From positions 1-34,247 of the forward strand of contig JAITVH010000042.1 in NCBI GenBank assembly GCA_031285905.1: a stretch of DNA of 34,247 bases, in the 5' to 3' direction. A program made the position numbers and the translations under genes. Source of the DNA: Prevotella sp. (GTDB lineage: Bacteria > Bacteroidota > Bacteroidia > Bacteroidales > Dysgonomonadaceae). The notes under the pieces are model-generated. The model was not told where the DNA came from. It made no database searches and worked only from the letters and a program-made list of their open reading frames with translations. Below are positions 23,412 through 33,181 of this stretch, in pieces; within the stretch, counting starts at the first letter, position 1; every line of letters starts with the position of its first letter.

Positions 23412-25898
23412 TCAATTGAATGAATTCAGTTTCTGTTCAAGGCTATATTCATCGGCGATCATTACATCTCTTGGTTTACTGCCTTGTGTTGGGCCTACTA
23501 TTCCCGCTGCTTCCAGCTGATCCATCAACCGCCCGGCACGATTGTATCCGATAGAAAATTTACGTTGAATAAGGGAGGTAGAACCTTGCTGATGTACGAC
23601 AATCAGGCGTGCGGCTTCATCAAACAACGGATCACGGTCGTTAAGATCAATATTGCCGATCTTTTCTTCACCCGCTTCACCAACAAATTCAGGCAGTTCA
23701 AAAGCGCTGGCGTATCCCTGTTGGTTTCCAATATATTGAGCTATACCTTCCACTTCTGGGGTATCAACAAACGCACACTGGATACGGACTAAATCGCTTC
23801 CTTGTGAGAAGAGCATATCTCCCCGTCCGATCAGTTGGTTAGCCCCAGACATATCCAGGATGGTACGCGAGTCTATTTGTGATGTTACACGGAAGGCCAT
23901 ACGCGCAGGGAAGTTTGCCTTTATCGTTCCTGTAATGATATTCGTAGTTGGTCGCTGGGTTGCTATTACCATATGCATACCTACGGCGCGGGCTTTTTGG
24001 GCAATACGGGCGATAGGCATCTCTATTTCTTTTCCTGCCGTCATTATCAGGTCGCCAAACTCATCGATAATGATGACCAGATAAGGAAGAAACCGGTGTC
24101 CTTTCAATGGATTCAGACGGCGTTTTCTGAATTTTTCGTTGTATTCCTTTATATTTCTCACACCTGCATTCATCAGCAACTCATAGCGGTCGTCCATCTC
24201 TTTGGTTAACGAATTCAGCGTCTGGGTAACTTTAGATACATCGGTGATGATCGCTTTTTCAGCATCGGGCAATTTAGCAAGATAATGCTTCTCTATCCTC
24301 GAATAGATGTTAAACTCTACCATCTTAGGGTCTACCAGTACCATCTTCATTTCAGCCGGATGCTTCTTGTATAGCAGAGAGGTGATAATAGCGTTCAAAC
24401 CTACAGATTTCCCTTGTCCAGTCGCACCTGCTACCAGTAAGTGCGGCATCTTGCACAGGTCGAACATGAAGATCTCGTTTGTAATAGTTTTACCCAGTGC
24501 TACAGGCAGATCGTAAGCGCTTTCCTGAAACTTGCGGGAAGCGATTACCGATTGCATCGATACGATTTGCGGATCTTTGTTAGGTACTTCTATCCCGATT
24601 GTACCTTTGCCCGGCATCGGTGCTATTATACGGATCCCCAGTGCCGAAAGGCTAAGCGCAATATCATCTTCCAGATTCCTGATCTTAGATATACGTACTC
24701 CCGCTTTAGGTACTATTTCATAGAGGGTAATGGTTGGCCCTACTGTTGCCTTTATGGATGTTATTTCAATCCCATAGTTTTGTAAGGTGTTTATAATCTT
24801 ACTTTTATTGGCGTTTTGCTCTTCCATATCCACACCCTTACCGGTAGAATCATAAATTTTTAGAAGCGTAGCAGTCGGGAATTGGAAACTGGACAGATCC
24901 TTTGTCGGGTCATATTCTTCCATTTCTTCACCTTCAGGCAGAATATCTTCTAATTCGTCATTCGGATTGACAGGGACGGAAGGTTTTTCACCATCCTCTT
25001 TTGTTCGCGGAGTAGGAGGGATATATTCTTCATCTTTGGGAACAACTATCTCAAATTCATCATCGATAGGCTTGATGGGTTTTACTTTTTCTTTTGGAGG
25101 TATAATAGATTCCGGTTCCTCTTCTTCCCCGTTTTCATCAGGATCATTATCTTCTTCTTTTTTCTTTTTGAAGAATCCAAAGAAACCTTTCTTCTCTTTA
25201 GCCGTATCTGTATCCTCTTCCTTGATCTCCTCTTTATAGTAGAAGTCTTCGTCTATAAGGTCTTTGGAAGAATTCACTTTTAATGGATTTCTGAATAGTT
25301 TGCGGAAGAATTCCATCGAAGCTTCTTTGGTGATAATGATAAATATGATCAGAAGCAGCAATATCACCATTAATACTCCCGGCAATCCTAAGGCCGATTC
25401 CAATATGTTTTCGATGGACTGTCCATGTGCGCCTCCCCATACTATATGGCTGTCGCCAAATAGGGGCGATAGGAGGAATGCCGATGTAATAGATCCCCAT
25501 ATCATCGCAAAGACAGTTAACAGGAAAGAGCGTATAGCGGATATCTTTATCACACGCATTAGTTTAAGACCCATCAGAATAAAATAGACAGGGATGAGCA
25601 TTGAGAAGATCCCAAACCACTGATTGATCAGCTTTTCTGCTAAAAAAGCTCCGGCAACGCCTGTCCAGTTACTTATCTGTTGTTTTTGGGTAATCAGGTC
25701 GAGGAAATACCGGTTGACCACTTTACTTTGATCGGCGGCTCCGGTAGTGAAGAATGATATTTGTCCCAACAGGATATAAGCTCCGATAAAAGCCAGGCAG
25801 ACACCCAGTAAAAAACGGGTGCGCTCTCTTTTCATAAACTCGAAGAAGCGGGATGCTGTATTTTGATCTTTCTTTTTTTGTACAGTTTTTTTTGCCAT
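23412..25898 (-). CDS. ftsK: DNA translocase FtsK/SpoIIIE
   Basis: A 828-aa protein from Met at 25898 (MAKKTVQKKKDQ); another Met four codons upstream is less likely. Four membrane helices in about the first 190 residues anchor it at the septum. A highly acidic and proline-rich linker (about 205-345) follows, then the alpha domain, the RecA-like motor with Walker A GATGQGKS at 491-498 and a Walker B-type VIIIDEFGDLI, and the winged-helix gamma domain (LIVVHQQGSTSLIQRKFSIG onward). It pumps chromosome DNA to the dif site during division. Its leader is unusually loaded with repeats if the promoter is at 26168. Confidence 0.96.
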   Translation of the reverse strand: MAKKTVQKKKDQNTASRFFEFMKRERTRFLLGVCLAFIGAYILLGQISFFTTGAADQSKVVNRYFLDLITQKQQISNWTGVAGAFLAEKLINQWFGIFSMLIPVYFILMGLKLMRVIKISAIRSFLLTVFAMIWGSITSAFLLSPLFGDSHIVWGGAHGQSIENILESALGLPGVLMVILLLLIIFIIITKEASMEFFRKLFRNPLKVNSSKDLIDEDFYYKEEIKEEDTDTAKEKKGFFGFFKKKKEEDNDPDENGEEEEPESIIPPKEKVKPIKPIDDEFEIVVPKDEEYIPPTPRTKEDGEKPSVPVNPNDELEDILPEGEEMEEYDPTKDLSSFQFPTATLLKIYDSTGKGVDMEEQNANKSKIINTLQNYGIEITSIKATVGPTITLYEIVPKAGVRISKIRNLEDDIALSLSALGIRIIAPMPGKGTIGIEVPNKDPQIVSMQSVIASRKFQESAYDLPVALGKTITNEIFMFDLCKMPHLLVAGATGQGKSVGLNAIITSLLYKKHPAEMKMVLVDPKMVEFNIYSRIEKHYLAKLPDAEKAIITDVSKVTQTLNSLTKEMDDRYELLMNAGVRNIKEYNEKFRKRRLNPLKGHRFLPYLVIIIDEFGDLIMTAGKEIEMPIARIAQKARAVGMHMVIATQRPTTNIITGTIKANFPARMAFRVTSQIDSRTILDMSGANQLIGRGDMLFSQGSDLVRIQCAFVDTPEVEGIAQYIGNQQGYASAFELPEFVGEAGEEKIGNIDLNDRDPLFDEAARLIVVHQQGSTSLIQRKFSIGYNRAGRLMDQLEAAGIVGPTQGSKPRDVMIADEYSLEQKLNSFN

Positions 25899-25973
25899 AA
25901 GTGAGGGCAAGCGCCCAATTTACTAATTTAAGGTCACAGACCTGGTTGCTATTTTTGTATGTGTAACGAAAGA

Positions 25974-26003
25974 GTGTCAAAAGTAAAGCCATGCTATCAA
26001 AAA
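25974..26003. repeat. Solo arm of the MITE-like element
   Basis: GTGTCAAAAGTAA, a short variable stretch, then GCTATCAAAAA: the same order as the reversed right arm of the element at 1908-2060 (GTGTCAAAAGTAA...ACTATCAAAAA). No matching second arm follows nearby. Confidence 0.5.
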
Positions 26004-26015
26004 TATACTCTCAAT

Positions 26016-26083
26016 TGTCATGTTGAACGATAGTGAAACATCTCCTGCATAAAAGGAGATCCTTCCCTGCGGTCAGGATGACA
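26016..26083 (+). repeat. TGTCATnnTGA intergenic repeat, copy 1
   Basis: Bounded by TGTCATGTTG and CAGGATGACA, which are inverted copies (8 of 10 positions). An internal hairpin ATCTCCT...AGGAGAT is followed by CCTTCC. A second copy in opposite orientation is at 34083-34182. Elements of this type (TGTCAT-CTGA-CGAAGCATCTC) are, to my knowledge, spread between genes in many Bacteroidota. Confidence 0.7.
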
Positions 26084-26167
26084 AAGAGAAAGTAAAAAAT
26101 ACTTATGACATACCCTCTTATATTGTTACATTCAATTCTCTCAGTTATCTCAATATGATTCGAAACA

Positions 26168-26175
26168 CAAATATA
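26168..26175 (-). promoter_or_regulatory. Candidate -7 promoter of ftsK
   Basis: Minus-strand TATATTTG, an exact TAnnTTTG match. It lies 270 bp before the ftsK start, which would put both repeat elements in the leader. No other good match closer to ftsK was seen. Confidence 0.4.
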
Positions 26176-26188
26176 ATGCTTTTTACGA

Positions 26189-26196
26189 TAGGTTTG
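26189..26196 (+). promoter_or_regulatory. Candidate -7 promoter of the barrel protein gene
   Basis: TAGGTTTG, an exact TAnnTTTG match, 141 bp before the ATG at 26337 and only 14 bp from the opposing ftsK element. Confidence 0.45.
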
Positions 26197-26336
26197 TAGC
26201 CTCTCTTTTCTTCTTTTGAAAAGATTAAAATGAAAATTAATCCTAAATTTTTAATAAAATAACGAATATTATTAAACCTTTTCTAATTAATCAAGTCGTA
26301 GTTAGCAATTAGGTTATAACATATTAAGGTAAATAA

Positions 26337-29138
26337 ATGAAAAAGATTGTTTTTCTATCACTCTTCACGTGTATTCTCTTCTCCTTGTATGCACAGTCCC
26401 AAAATGTAAATATAACGGGAAAGGTAGTAGATGATGCTACTAAAGAAGCTATCGAACTTGCTAGTATCAGAATTTTAAATGCAAACGACAGTGCCTATGT
26501 TGCCGGAGGGGTGACAAACAGGGAAGGCAGTTTTAGTGTTGCAGTAAGACAGGGCAGTTATGTTGTGCATGTATCTTTTCTGGGTTATCTGGAGCAGTAT
26601 TTTATTGTAAATACGCGGCAGAGTACAGCAATAGGGGATATCATGCTGAAAGAAGACGGGATAATGCTCAGAGAAGCTACCGTAGAGGCAAAAGCTCCTG
26701 AAATCATTATCAAAGGAGATACTACCGAATACAATGCCGATTCATATAAAATACAGGAAACGGCAGTACTCGCCGACCTGATAAAAAAGATACCGGGTGC
26801 AGAGATAGATGCCGAAGGAAAGATAACCGTAAATGGTAAGGATATATCTAAAATATTGGTAGATGGTAAGGAGTTCTTCAGTAATGACCCTAAAGTAGCA
26901 TCTGAAAACTTACCCGCCAAAATGATAGAAAAACTACAGGTACTCGATCAGAAATCGGATATGGCGCGGATTACCGGTTTTGATGATGGAGAAGAGCAAA
27001 CAGTAATTAACCTGATTGCCCGTCCCGGTATGAAAGAGGGTGTAATGGCTACCCTGACGGGAGGATATGGGAATAAAGATCGTTATGAGGCTAACGGATT
27101 TGTCAATGTAGCAAAGAATGACAATCGGTTTTCAGCTTTAGGAAACTTCAATAATAACAATAATGCCAATGCCGGTGGTATGGGAGGCGGCTCCCGCTGG
27201 GGTGGAAACCGAGGGGTAACCGAAACTACGATGGGAGGTCTCAACCTTGCAATGGAACCATCAGATAAGTTGAAATATGATGGCGATATTCAGTATAATG
27301 GACGCGACAACAATGTAGAGACTACAAGCAGCACACAATACCTTGACAGCGATATGACGGAAGAGGGTTCAAGTATTCAAAATACAAATAATAAAAACTT
27401 TAACACCCGTTTACGCTTCGAATGGCAGCCTGATAGCATGACGAACGTCATCTTCAGACCCGATCTGTCTTATAATAAGACCAATTCAATGAGGTTGAAT
27501 AATAATGAAAGATCGAGTGCCTCGAATCCCAATAGCAATTTTCGTTCTATAGGAAATTCTCTTTCTGAGAGGAGTACATTCAGCCTAAATGGTAATTTGA
27601 TGGTTAACAGGCGACTTAGCGATAGTGGGCGTTCCATTACCCTCGAATTATCAGGAGGTTTATCGGATGGCAAAACAGACGGAACCGACCGTTCTGAAAA
27701 CGTTTATTATAACATGGACTCGCTTCTGGAAATAAATCAGAAATATAACCAGGAAGACAAAAGCTATAACTGGCAGGTTCGTGCATCTTACCTTGAACCG
27801 GTAGGATATAACAACTTCCTTGAGCTTGCTTATGTAGTAAGAAACACGCTTTCAGAGACAGACAGAATTACATATAATTATGACGGAACGGGTTATAACG
27901 AACTGGCAGAAGATTACACCCGAAATACAAAGAATACTTTCCTCAACCAGAATGTATCCCTGAATTTCCAAAGCCGCAGGCAAAAGTATAATTATACTGT
28001 TGGTGCGGGAATTGAACCATCCCGGTCTCAAACATCGGTTGTTCAGCCTAACCTGGTAGAGATGAAGGATAAGGCTCGCAATTTCTTGAATTTTGCGCCA
28101 AAACTGGAATTCAATTATTTGTGGGATCGTCGTCATAACCTGAGGTTTAGATATAACGGACGGACAAATCAGGCCTCAACCACAGAGTTGTTTGATGGTA
28201 TCATATCTCAGAATGCAACCGATACCACCCGGGGTAATCCAAACCTGAAGCCCAGCTTCGAGCATCGGTTAAACCTGAGATATCAAAAATATGTGCCCGA
28301 AAAAGCTTCTACTATAATGGCATTTATGGATATTGCCTATATAATGAATGATATTGTGGAAATTACCCGAACAGGTATAGATAATAACCGTAATACGACA
28401 TATGAAAATATAGACGGTAACATGACAGGCCGGGCGATGTTTATGTACAATACTCCATTGAAGAATAAGAGCTTCTCTATCAATACACGTACTTTCGCCA
28501 ACTATACACGTGATAATACTTTACTTTTCGAGAAAGGGAAAGATAAATCGATAAAGAACACAGCCAATGTGTATAGTATCTCGGAAAATGCCCGGCTGAA
28601 ATTTACAAATGACAATTTTGAGTTTAATGTCGGAGGGAATATCACATATGAAAATACCAAAAACTCGTACAACAAGAGGCAGGATGAGGCCGTTTATAAC
28701 TATGGTGGCTATGGTGACTTTACATGGTTCCTTCCTCTTAGTTTCGTTCTCACCAGTAGCCTGAATTATTCATCTAACTCCGGTTATGAAGGCGGATACC
28801 AACAAAATTCATGGATATGGAATGCTGAGTTGGCAAAAGAGTTTAACATCAAGTTCAAATCAGCCGAAAGTATAACAAGCCTACCTGCAACACTCAAGTT
28901 CAGAATATACGACATCCTGCAAGAGCAGAGCAATATTTCACGGTCGGCAAATGCTCAGAGAATATCTTACAGCACATATAATACAATTACCAGTTATTTT
29001 ATGGCAAGTCTGACTATCCGTTTCCAATCATTCAAGGGTGGGACACAAGCATCCGATATGGAAATGCCGGGTACGCGCAGAGGCCCGGGTGGTGGCCCCG
29101 GCGGTGGAGGCGAACGCAGAGGTGGCCCTATGATATAA
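26337..29138 (+). CDS. TonB-dependent-receptor-like outer-membrane beta-barrel protein
   Basis: A 933-aa protein with a signal peptide (MKKIVFLSLFTCILFSLYAQ). Residues about 24-110 are a carboxypeptidase-regulatory-like domain (ITGKVVDDATKEAIELASI, then GSFSVAVRQGSYVVHVSFLGY). A plug-like domain follows (TAVLADLIKKIPGAEIDAEG, ITVNGKDISKILVDGKEFF), then a barrel of the outer-membrane beta-barrel 3 type. An Asn/Gly-rich stretch sits at about 275-295 (FNNNNNANAGGMGGGSRW). The last strand (SLTIRFQSF) is followed by a tail of about 30 residues rich in Gly and Arg. No SusD partner is present, so its ligand is unknown. It is monocistronic and ends at the 29186 terminator. Confidence 0.9.
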   Translation: MKKIVFLSLFTCILFSLYAQSQNVNITGKVVDDATKEAIELASIRILNANDSAYVAGGVTNREGSFSVAVRQGSYVVHVSFLGYLEQYFIVNTRQSTAIGDIMLKEDGIMLREATVEAKAPEIIIKGDTTEYNADSYKIQETAVLADLIKKIPGAEIDAEGKITVNGKDISKILVDGKEFFSNDPKVASENLPAKMIEKLQVLDQKSDMARITGFDDGEEQTVINLIARPGMKEGVMATLTGGYGNKDRYEANGFVNVAKNDNRFSALGNFNNNNNANAGGMGGGSRWGGNRGVTETTMGGLNLAMEPSDKLKYDGDIQYNGRDNNVETTSSTQYLDSDMTEEGSSIQNTNNKNFNTRLRFEWQPDSMTNVIFRPDLSYNKTNSMRLNNNERSSASNPNSNFRSIGNSLSERSTFSLNGNLMVNRRLSDSGRSITLELSGGLSDGKTDGTDRSENVYYNMDSLLEINQKYNQEDKSYNWQVRASYLEPVGYNNFLELAYVVRNTLSETDRITYNYDGTGYNELAEDYTRNTKNTFLNQNVSLNFQSRRQKYNYTVGAGIEPSRSQTSVVQPNLVEMKDKARNFLNFAPKLEFNYLWDRRHNLRFRYNGRTNQASTTELFDGIISQNATDTTRGNPNLKPSFEHRLNLRYQKYVPEKASTIMAFMDIAYIMNDIVEITRTGIDNNRNTTYENIDGNMTGRAMFMYNTPLKNKSFSINTRTFANYTRDNTLLFEKGKDKSIKNTANVYSISENARLKFTNDNFEFNVGGNITYENTKNSYNKRQDEAVYNYGGYGDFTWFLPLSFVLTSSLNYSSNSGYEGGYQQNSWIWNAELAKEFNIKFKSAESITSLPATLKFRIYDILQEQSNISRSANAQRISYSTYNTITSYFMASLTIRFQSFKGGTQASDMEMPGTRRGPGGGPGGGGERRGGPMI

Positions 29139-29185
29139 GGTCATATTAAGTTTCTGAAGAATAAGATAAAGTATTAAAATAATGT

Positions 29186-29226
29186 TTTCGCCGACTGATC
29201 AGTAAATAACTGGTGAGTCGGCGAAA
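29186..29226. terminator. Bidirectional terminator between convergent genes
   Basis: TTTCGCCGACT (29186-29196) pairs with AGTCGGCGAAA (29216-29226), with an inner CAGT/ACTG pairing. It sits midway between the barrel gene (plus) and the large surface protein gene (minus). Confidence 0.8.
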
Positions 29227-29269
29227 TCAATATTTATCCAAGCTAAAACTTAGAACAGAGTCAGAATCT

Positions 29270-32200
29270 TTATTGAGGTTTCACGCTTATAGTCGTATTA
29301 TTCTGTGTCGCAATAGATGCAATCGGGAATTTTAGTGTTGCCGCTGCTTTTGGATTAGCCAATACTACAATGAAGGCTTGTTGTGCTGCAATATACTTAT
29401 TCAATGTATTACCCGAAGAGTTTGCCTGATTATAAGATTTTTCAACTCCGTTTACTATTATTTTATATGTAGAGGTTATTACTCCTGAATTGGCGGTTAA
29501 GAATGCATCAAAATCCAGTGGAGCCATAAATGGATTCCCAACCATTATTTCTCCATTTTCCCTGTCGTTATCCGCCAGAACTGAAACAGAATATACATTA
29601 TCTGCCGGGATGGCATTTGTAGTACTATTTTCATATACAAACCGGTGCTCTTTCTTTGTCCGTGTAATATTAATCGGATCGGACAGAGCCAGCGTAAGCA
29701 TTTCTATCTGCATAAAACTCATCTGATCGATTCCATCATATGTCTTATCAGTATGTTTTGCTATTATATCATTATTTCTGTAATAATATTGTGGATAGAA
29801 ATACGGAAATACGAACACGCCATTCAGCGCTTGGGCTATACTCTGATCCGATGCACCCAGGAAATTGGCATGAGGAGGTACCCAAAGGCTAATCGCATTA
29901 TAATTATCTGATAGGAGATAATCGTTTTTAGGTGTTACGGTTTGTTTACCGCTTACATAGAGATCCGGTGCTCTTTTTACAGCATGTATTTGCTGCATAG
30001 TATAAGGTTTACCTGCCATTTGAAAATCAGCTGATAACATACCCTTAAGTGGGGTTGCTAACATGTAAGCCCGTGCGCGCTCCATTGTTGGCAGGTTATT
30101 TAATGCTATAGGTGATTTCTGATAAGTGCTTGCGGTTGCCTGGTCTATACTGCGGTCAGGTTGCGTAAGTACCGAAGGGGCAGGGTCTGCCAGTTGATTA
30201 TAATATCCGAAGTTATATGATACAAATGCTTTTTCGTATCCCAGTTTATGTTGGCTATATAGCTGGCCTCCGAAGGCAAAGTATATATTTGATACTGAAG
30301 CCACAGGGCTGGCCGCGGCCAGATCGGGATAATATTGTGCTACCACAGCCGGAATATATGCACTGGAACATGCACCCGGAATAGCATTCAACGGCTTGCC
30401 GTCTTTGTCATTCCAGTTACTTGGGTTGTTCCAATTAGAGTCTGCAGCATCGTATCGCCAATGGAATTCTTCAAAACTTTGGCCTTGAACAAGGTACTCT
30501 TTTGTCCATGTATCACATGCGGCAACTACTCCACCCGGGCCTTGAGATGAGAATGTAACGTCGAGGTACAGTTTTGTTCCTGTAGCAAAATAACCCGATA
30601 GGGTATTTGTACTGCTGAGTATATTTTCGTAGGCGTCTCTCCATTGATATGCCGTATGTGTGTATGCCGTTCCTGTAATATCCAGATATAGCGTTCCGGA
30701 ACAGTCGCTGCTTATATTCTGGGTTATAATAGTAGCACTGTTATTTACTTCGTTAAGTGTTACAACTGCTGTTGATGGGGTTACACTACAATTGATAGAT
30801 GTTTCTACCGAAACATTGAATGTAGATCCGTGCTGACTTGTATTTATGTCTAAAAATGCGCATTGTATCTCATCCGATTCAATAGTTTTATTATATGTGC
30901 CACTTGAATTCCATACTTTGAATTTATACATACTACCGGTCTGAGTTCCTTCTCTATGTACAAATAATACCCCAGTACTTTTGTCTTGTGCGCAATAATA
31001 ACCGGCGGTTTTTGTTAGATCCAGTTTTCCTTCAAAATCACCTTGGGTAAGCACAAATTCTCTCATAATGTAGCAATGATCCAATGATTCGGTAAATGTA
31101 GTACCCCAGCCGGTTGTAGATGCCCCGGCCACAAGGAGATAATATGTGCCAGGATTGTATACCCTGATTTTAGGTTTTCCATCGAGGAAATTTGCACTAT
31201 AATAGGTACTTAGGTATCCATTCTGACCGCCATCGTAATATACATTGTCACTAGAGCCGAGGTATCGGTACTCTGTTCCCCCGTTCCATCCTGTCTGCTT
31301 CTTTGTGAGGACAAAAGTTGCATTGACCGGATTACCATTGGAATAGATTATCCGTTTAAGGTCATTAATATCTCCAACCTCTATTTCTACATAACCGCAA
31401 TTTGTGGAAGCTACCACTTTCGGATTAAATTTACTCTCATCGAAAGTAACTGTTGTAGGTGCTGATACTGATACCGTTTTTTTGAAACTGCTTGTTCCCC
31501 CCACACATGGTGTAGTAATTGTCCATTCATAAGTTCCCGTAGCAGCATCAAACCCATCGCTGTTTGAATGTGGGTTATTCCCTATTTTCGTAGAAAGATA
31601 TAATCTGCTCACAAGGGTTGGATAATCCTCAGGAATGGTATATGATTGTATTATATCGGCGGGTAGGGGAATAGTCCCTGTATATGTTATAGTGGCACCT
31701 CTCAGATCTGTATCCAGAGTCGAGTTTGGGCCAAGTTCGAAATAGACTATATCACTTCCGCAAAAATCAAACAGCCTGCTTCTGGTTGCTCTTACTGTAA
31801 TTTCCGAGCCAAATGAACCTTGTGAGGAATACATCTTATGTGTGGCTGGGTCTCCAGTACAATTGAACCATATAGAATATCCCGATGAAATATCCACATT
31901 TGTCACTGTCGCTGAAGCAGTGTAAGCCGCTGACTGCATTTCGGCATCGGTAATAGTATATGATTTTATTACAGAACTTCCGGCGTAATTGCGTATTTCC
32001 ACGTTTAAAGGATAAGTCAATGCTGTTCTGGCGGAGTATACCACAGTTATATCTGCATTTCCGCAATTCTCTTTGGATGGTTTGACCGTGTAAAGCCCGA
32101 CAGATCCGTTATAAATAGACATTGTCGGTTTCTTTTTAGCCATAAGGGTGGTGCCCTTCAACCGGACATATATTGTAGGAATCTTATTTGCATCTGCAAA

Positions 32201-33142
32201 CATTTGTCCGATTGTATACCGGGTAGTAATTTTATTGCTTCCGGCGCTTCCCGCCAACAGATCATACCAAACTGTGGAGCCGTTAACGACCTCTCCTTCG
32301 GATTCATATATTAGCGCATATTCATAATATTGGGAAGATATAGTGGCTCCCCAATAATCGACCGGATCTACTCCTGAATATGCAGAAAAGTATACCCAAT
32401 TGTAATCGGTAGTTGGTCGGTTCTCGTTATAACCGGGATTCGTATTTAGGGCGGAGAAATTGTCCGAAATATAGGCCATATTATTCCTGAGTCCAATATC
32501 TGCTCCTGAATTGATTATCGTACGGGGGCCTTCAATAGTAGACATACAACCATTTGTCATTCTTACTCTGTAATTCCCTGCGGGCAGGTTTTCCAATTTG
32601 AAAATACCATTACTGATACCTGTAAAATGTCGAGACCCTGTATATGTAACCGGGTAATCTATTATATCAACTGTATAAGGGCCTGTGCCTGAGAAATTAT
32701 ATGCCAGCACTCCGGAAGGAATAAGATTAAGGGATGTAAGCCTGGAGTTAGACGCATTGTAAGTTCCGGTAAATGTCGTGCTACCCGAAATATTATTTAT
32801 AGTAAAATTTTGTCGCCATGGGCTTTGAGTGCCGCTTGTACACTGTACTTGCACCTCTGCTACATAACTTCCCGCCGCAAGCGAGACTTCCGGATTGGTG
32901 TTCGTAGGAGATGTTACCAGCGTTGTTCCATCTGATTGATATACTAAATAATAGATGCCTACAATAGAAGAAGGTGTATTCGGCAAAACAGAAAAATATA
33001 CACTCCCATTGCTGTTACCGCATCCTCCGGCATCCATTGTTGTGATTGTAGCTGTGAACGGACATTGGGCTTTTATTATTATGGGAATAATGAAAAACAA
33101 GCCTAATGACAGTAACCTGACTATATATTTTGTCTTATTCAT
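29270..33142 (-). CDS. Large secreted surface protein, SprB/T9SS-cargo-like
   Basis: A 1290-aa protein with a signal peptide (MNKTKYIVRLLSLGLFFIIP, then IIIKAQ). Most of it is beta-rich, Ser/Thr/Asn/Gly-rich sequence with recurring cysteines and SprB-like openings (CPFTATITTMDAGGCGNSNG). Around residues 895-960 is the FHWRYDAADSNWNNPSNWND stretch, and near the end VGNPFMAPLDFDAFL; both are often seen in Bacteroidota proteins exported by the type IX system. The chain ends in FPIASIATQNNTTISVKPQ without a recognisable type IX C-terminal sorting domain. It is 39 bp downstream of the 235-aa gene and probably in its operon. An adhesive or matrix role is inference only. Confidence 0.75.
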   Translation of the reverse strand: MNKTKYIVRLLSLGLFFIIPIIIKAQCPFTATITTMDAGGCGNSNGSVYFSVLPNTPSSIVGIYYLVYQSDGTTLVTSPTNTNPEVSLAAGSYVAEVQVQCTSGTQSPWRQNFTINNISGSTTFTGTYNASNSRLTSLNLIPSGVLAYNFSGTGPYTVDIIDYPVTYTGSRHFTGISNGIFKLENLPAGNYRVRMTNGCMSTIEGPRTIINSGADIGLRNNMAYISDNFSALNTNPGYNENRPTTDYNWVYFSAYSGVDPVDYWGATISSQYYEYALIYESEGEVVNGSTVWYDLLAGSAGSNKITTRYTIGQMFADANKIPTIYVRLKGTTLMAKKKPTMSIYNGSVGLYTVKPSKENCGNADITVVYSARTALTYPLNVEIRNYAGSSVIKSYTITDAEMQSAAYTASATVTNVDISSGYSIWFNCTGDPATHKMYSSQGSFGSEITVRATRSRLFDFCGSDIVYFELGPNSTLDTDLRGATITYTGTIPLPADIIQSYTIPEDYPTLVSRLYLSTKIGNNPHSNSDGFDAATGTYEWTITTPCVGGTSSFKKTVSVSAPTTVTFDESKFNPKVVASTNCGYVEIEVGDINDLKRIIYSNGNPVNATFVLTKKQTGWNGGTEYRYLGSSDNVYYDGGQNGYLSTYYSANFLDGKPKIRVYNPGTYYLLVAGASTTGWGTTFTESLDHCYIMREFVLTQGDFEGKLDLTKTAGYYCAQDKSTGVLFVHREGTQTGSMYKFKVWNSSGTYNKTIESDEIQCAFLDINTSQHGSTFNVSVETSINCSVTPSTAVVTLNEVNNSATIITQNISSDCSGTLYLDITGTAYTHTAYQWRDAYENILSSTNTLSGYFATGTKLYLDVTFSSQGPGGVVAACDTWTKEYLVQGQSFEEFHWRYDAADSNWNNPSNWNDKDGKPLNAIPGACSSAYIPAVVAQYYPDLAAASPVASVSNIYFAFGGQLYSQHKLGYEKAFVSYNFGYYNQLADPAPSVLTQPDRSIDQATASTYQKSPIALNNLPTMERARAYMLATPLKGMLSADFQMAGKPYTMQQIHAVKRAPDLYVSGKQTVTPKNDYLLSDNYNAISLWVPPHANFLGASDQSIAQALNGVFVFPYFYPQYYYRNNDIIAKHTDKTYDGIDQMSFMQIEMLTLALSDPINITRTKKEHRFVYENSTTNAIPADNVYSVSVLADNDRENGEIMVGNPFMAPLDFDAFLTANSGVITSTYKIIVNGVEKSYNQANSSGNTLNKYIAAQQAFIVVLANPKAAATLKFPIASIATQNNTTISVKPQ

Positions 33143-33181
33143 GAAGCGGTAAGTTATAATGTTTTGAATGATGATTTATGG

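Larger units (their letters stand above)
25899..26336. other. Divergent intergenic region with repeats and paired promoters
   Basis: About 440 bp between ftsK (minus) and the barrel gene (plus). It carries a solo arm of the MITE-like element (25974-26003), a TGTCATnnTGA repeat (26016-26083) and two face-to-face promoter elements (26168-26175 minus, 26189-26196 plus). No coding sequence is evident. Confidence 0.65.

Noticed and set aside
24967..25239. Plus-strand Ser/Phe-rich frame inside ftsK
   Set aside because: It is the antisense image of the acidic and lysine-rich FtsK linker.
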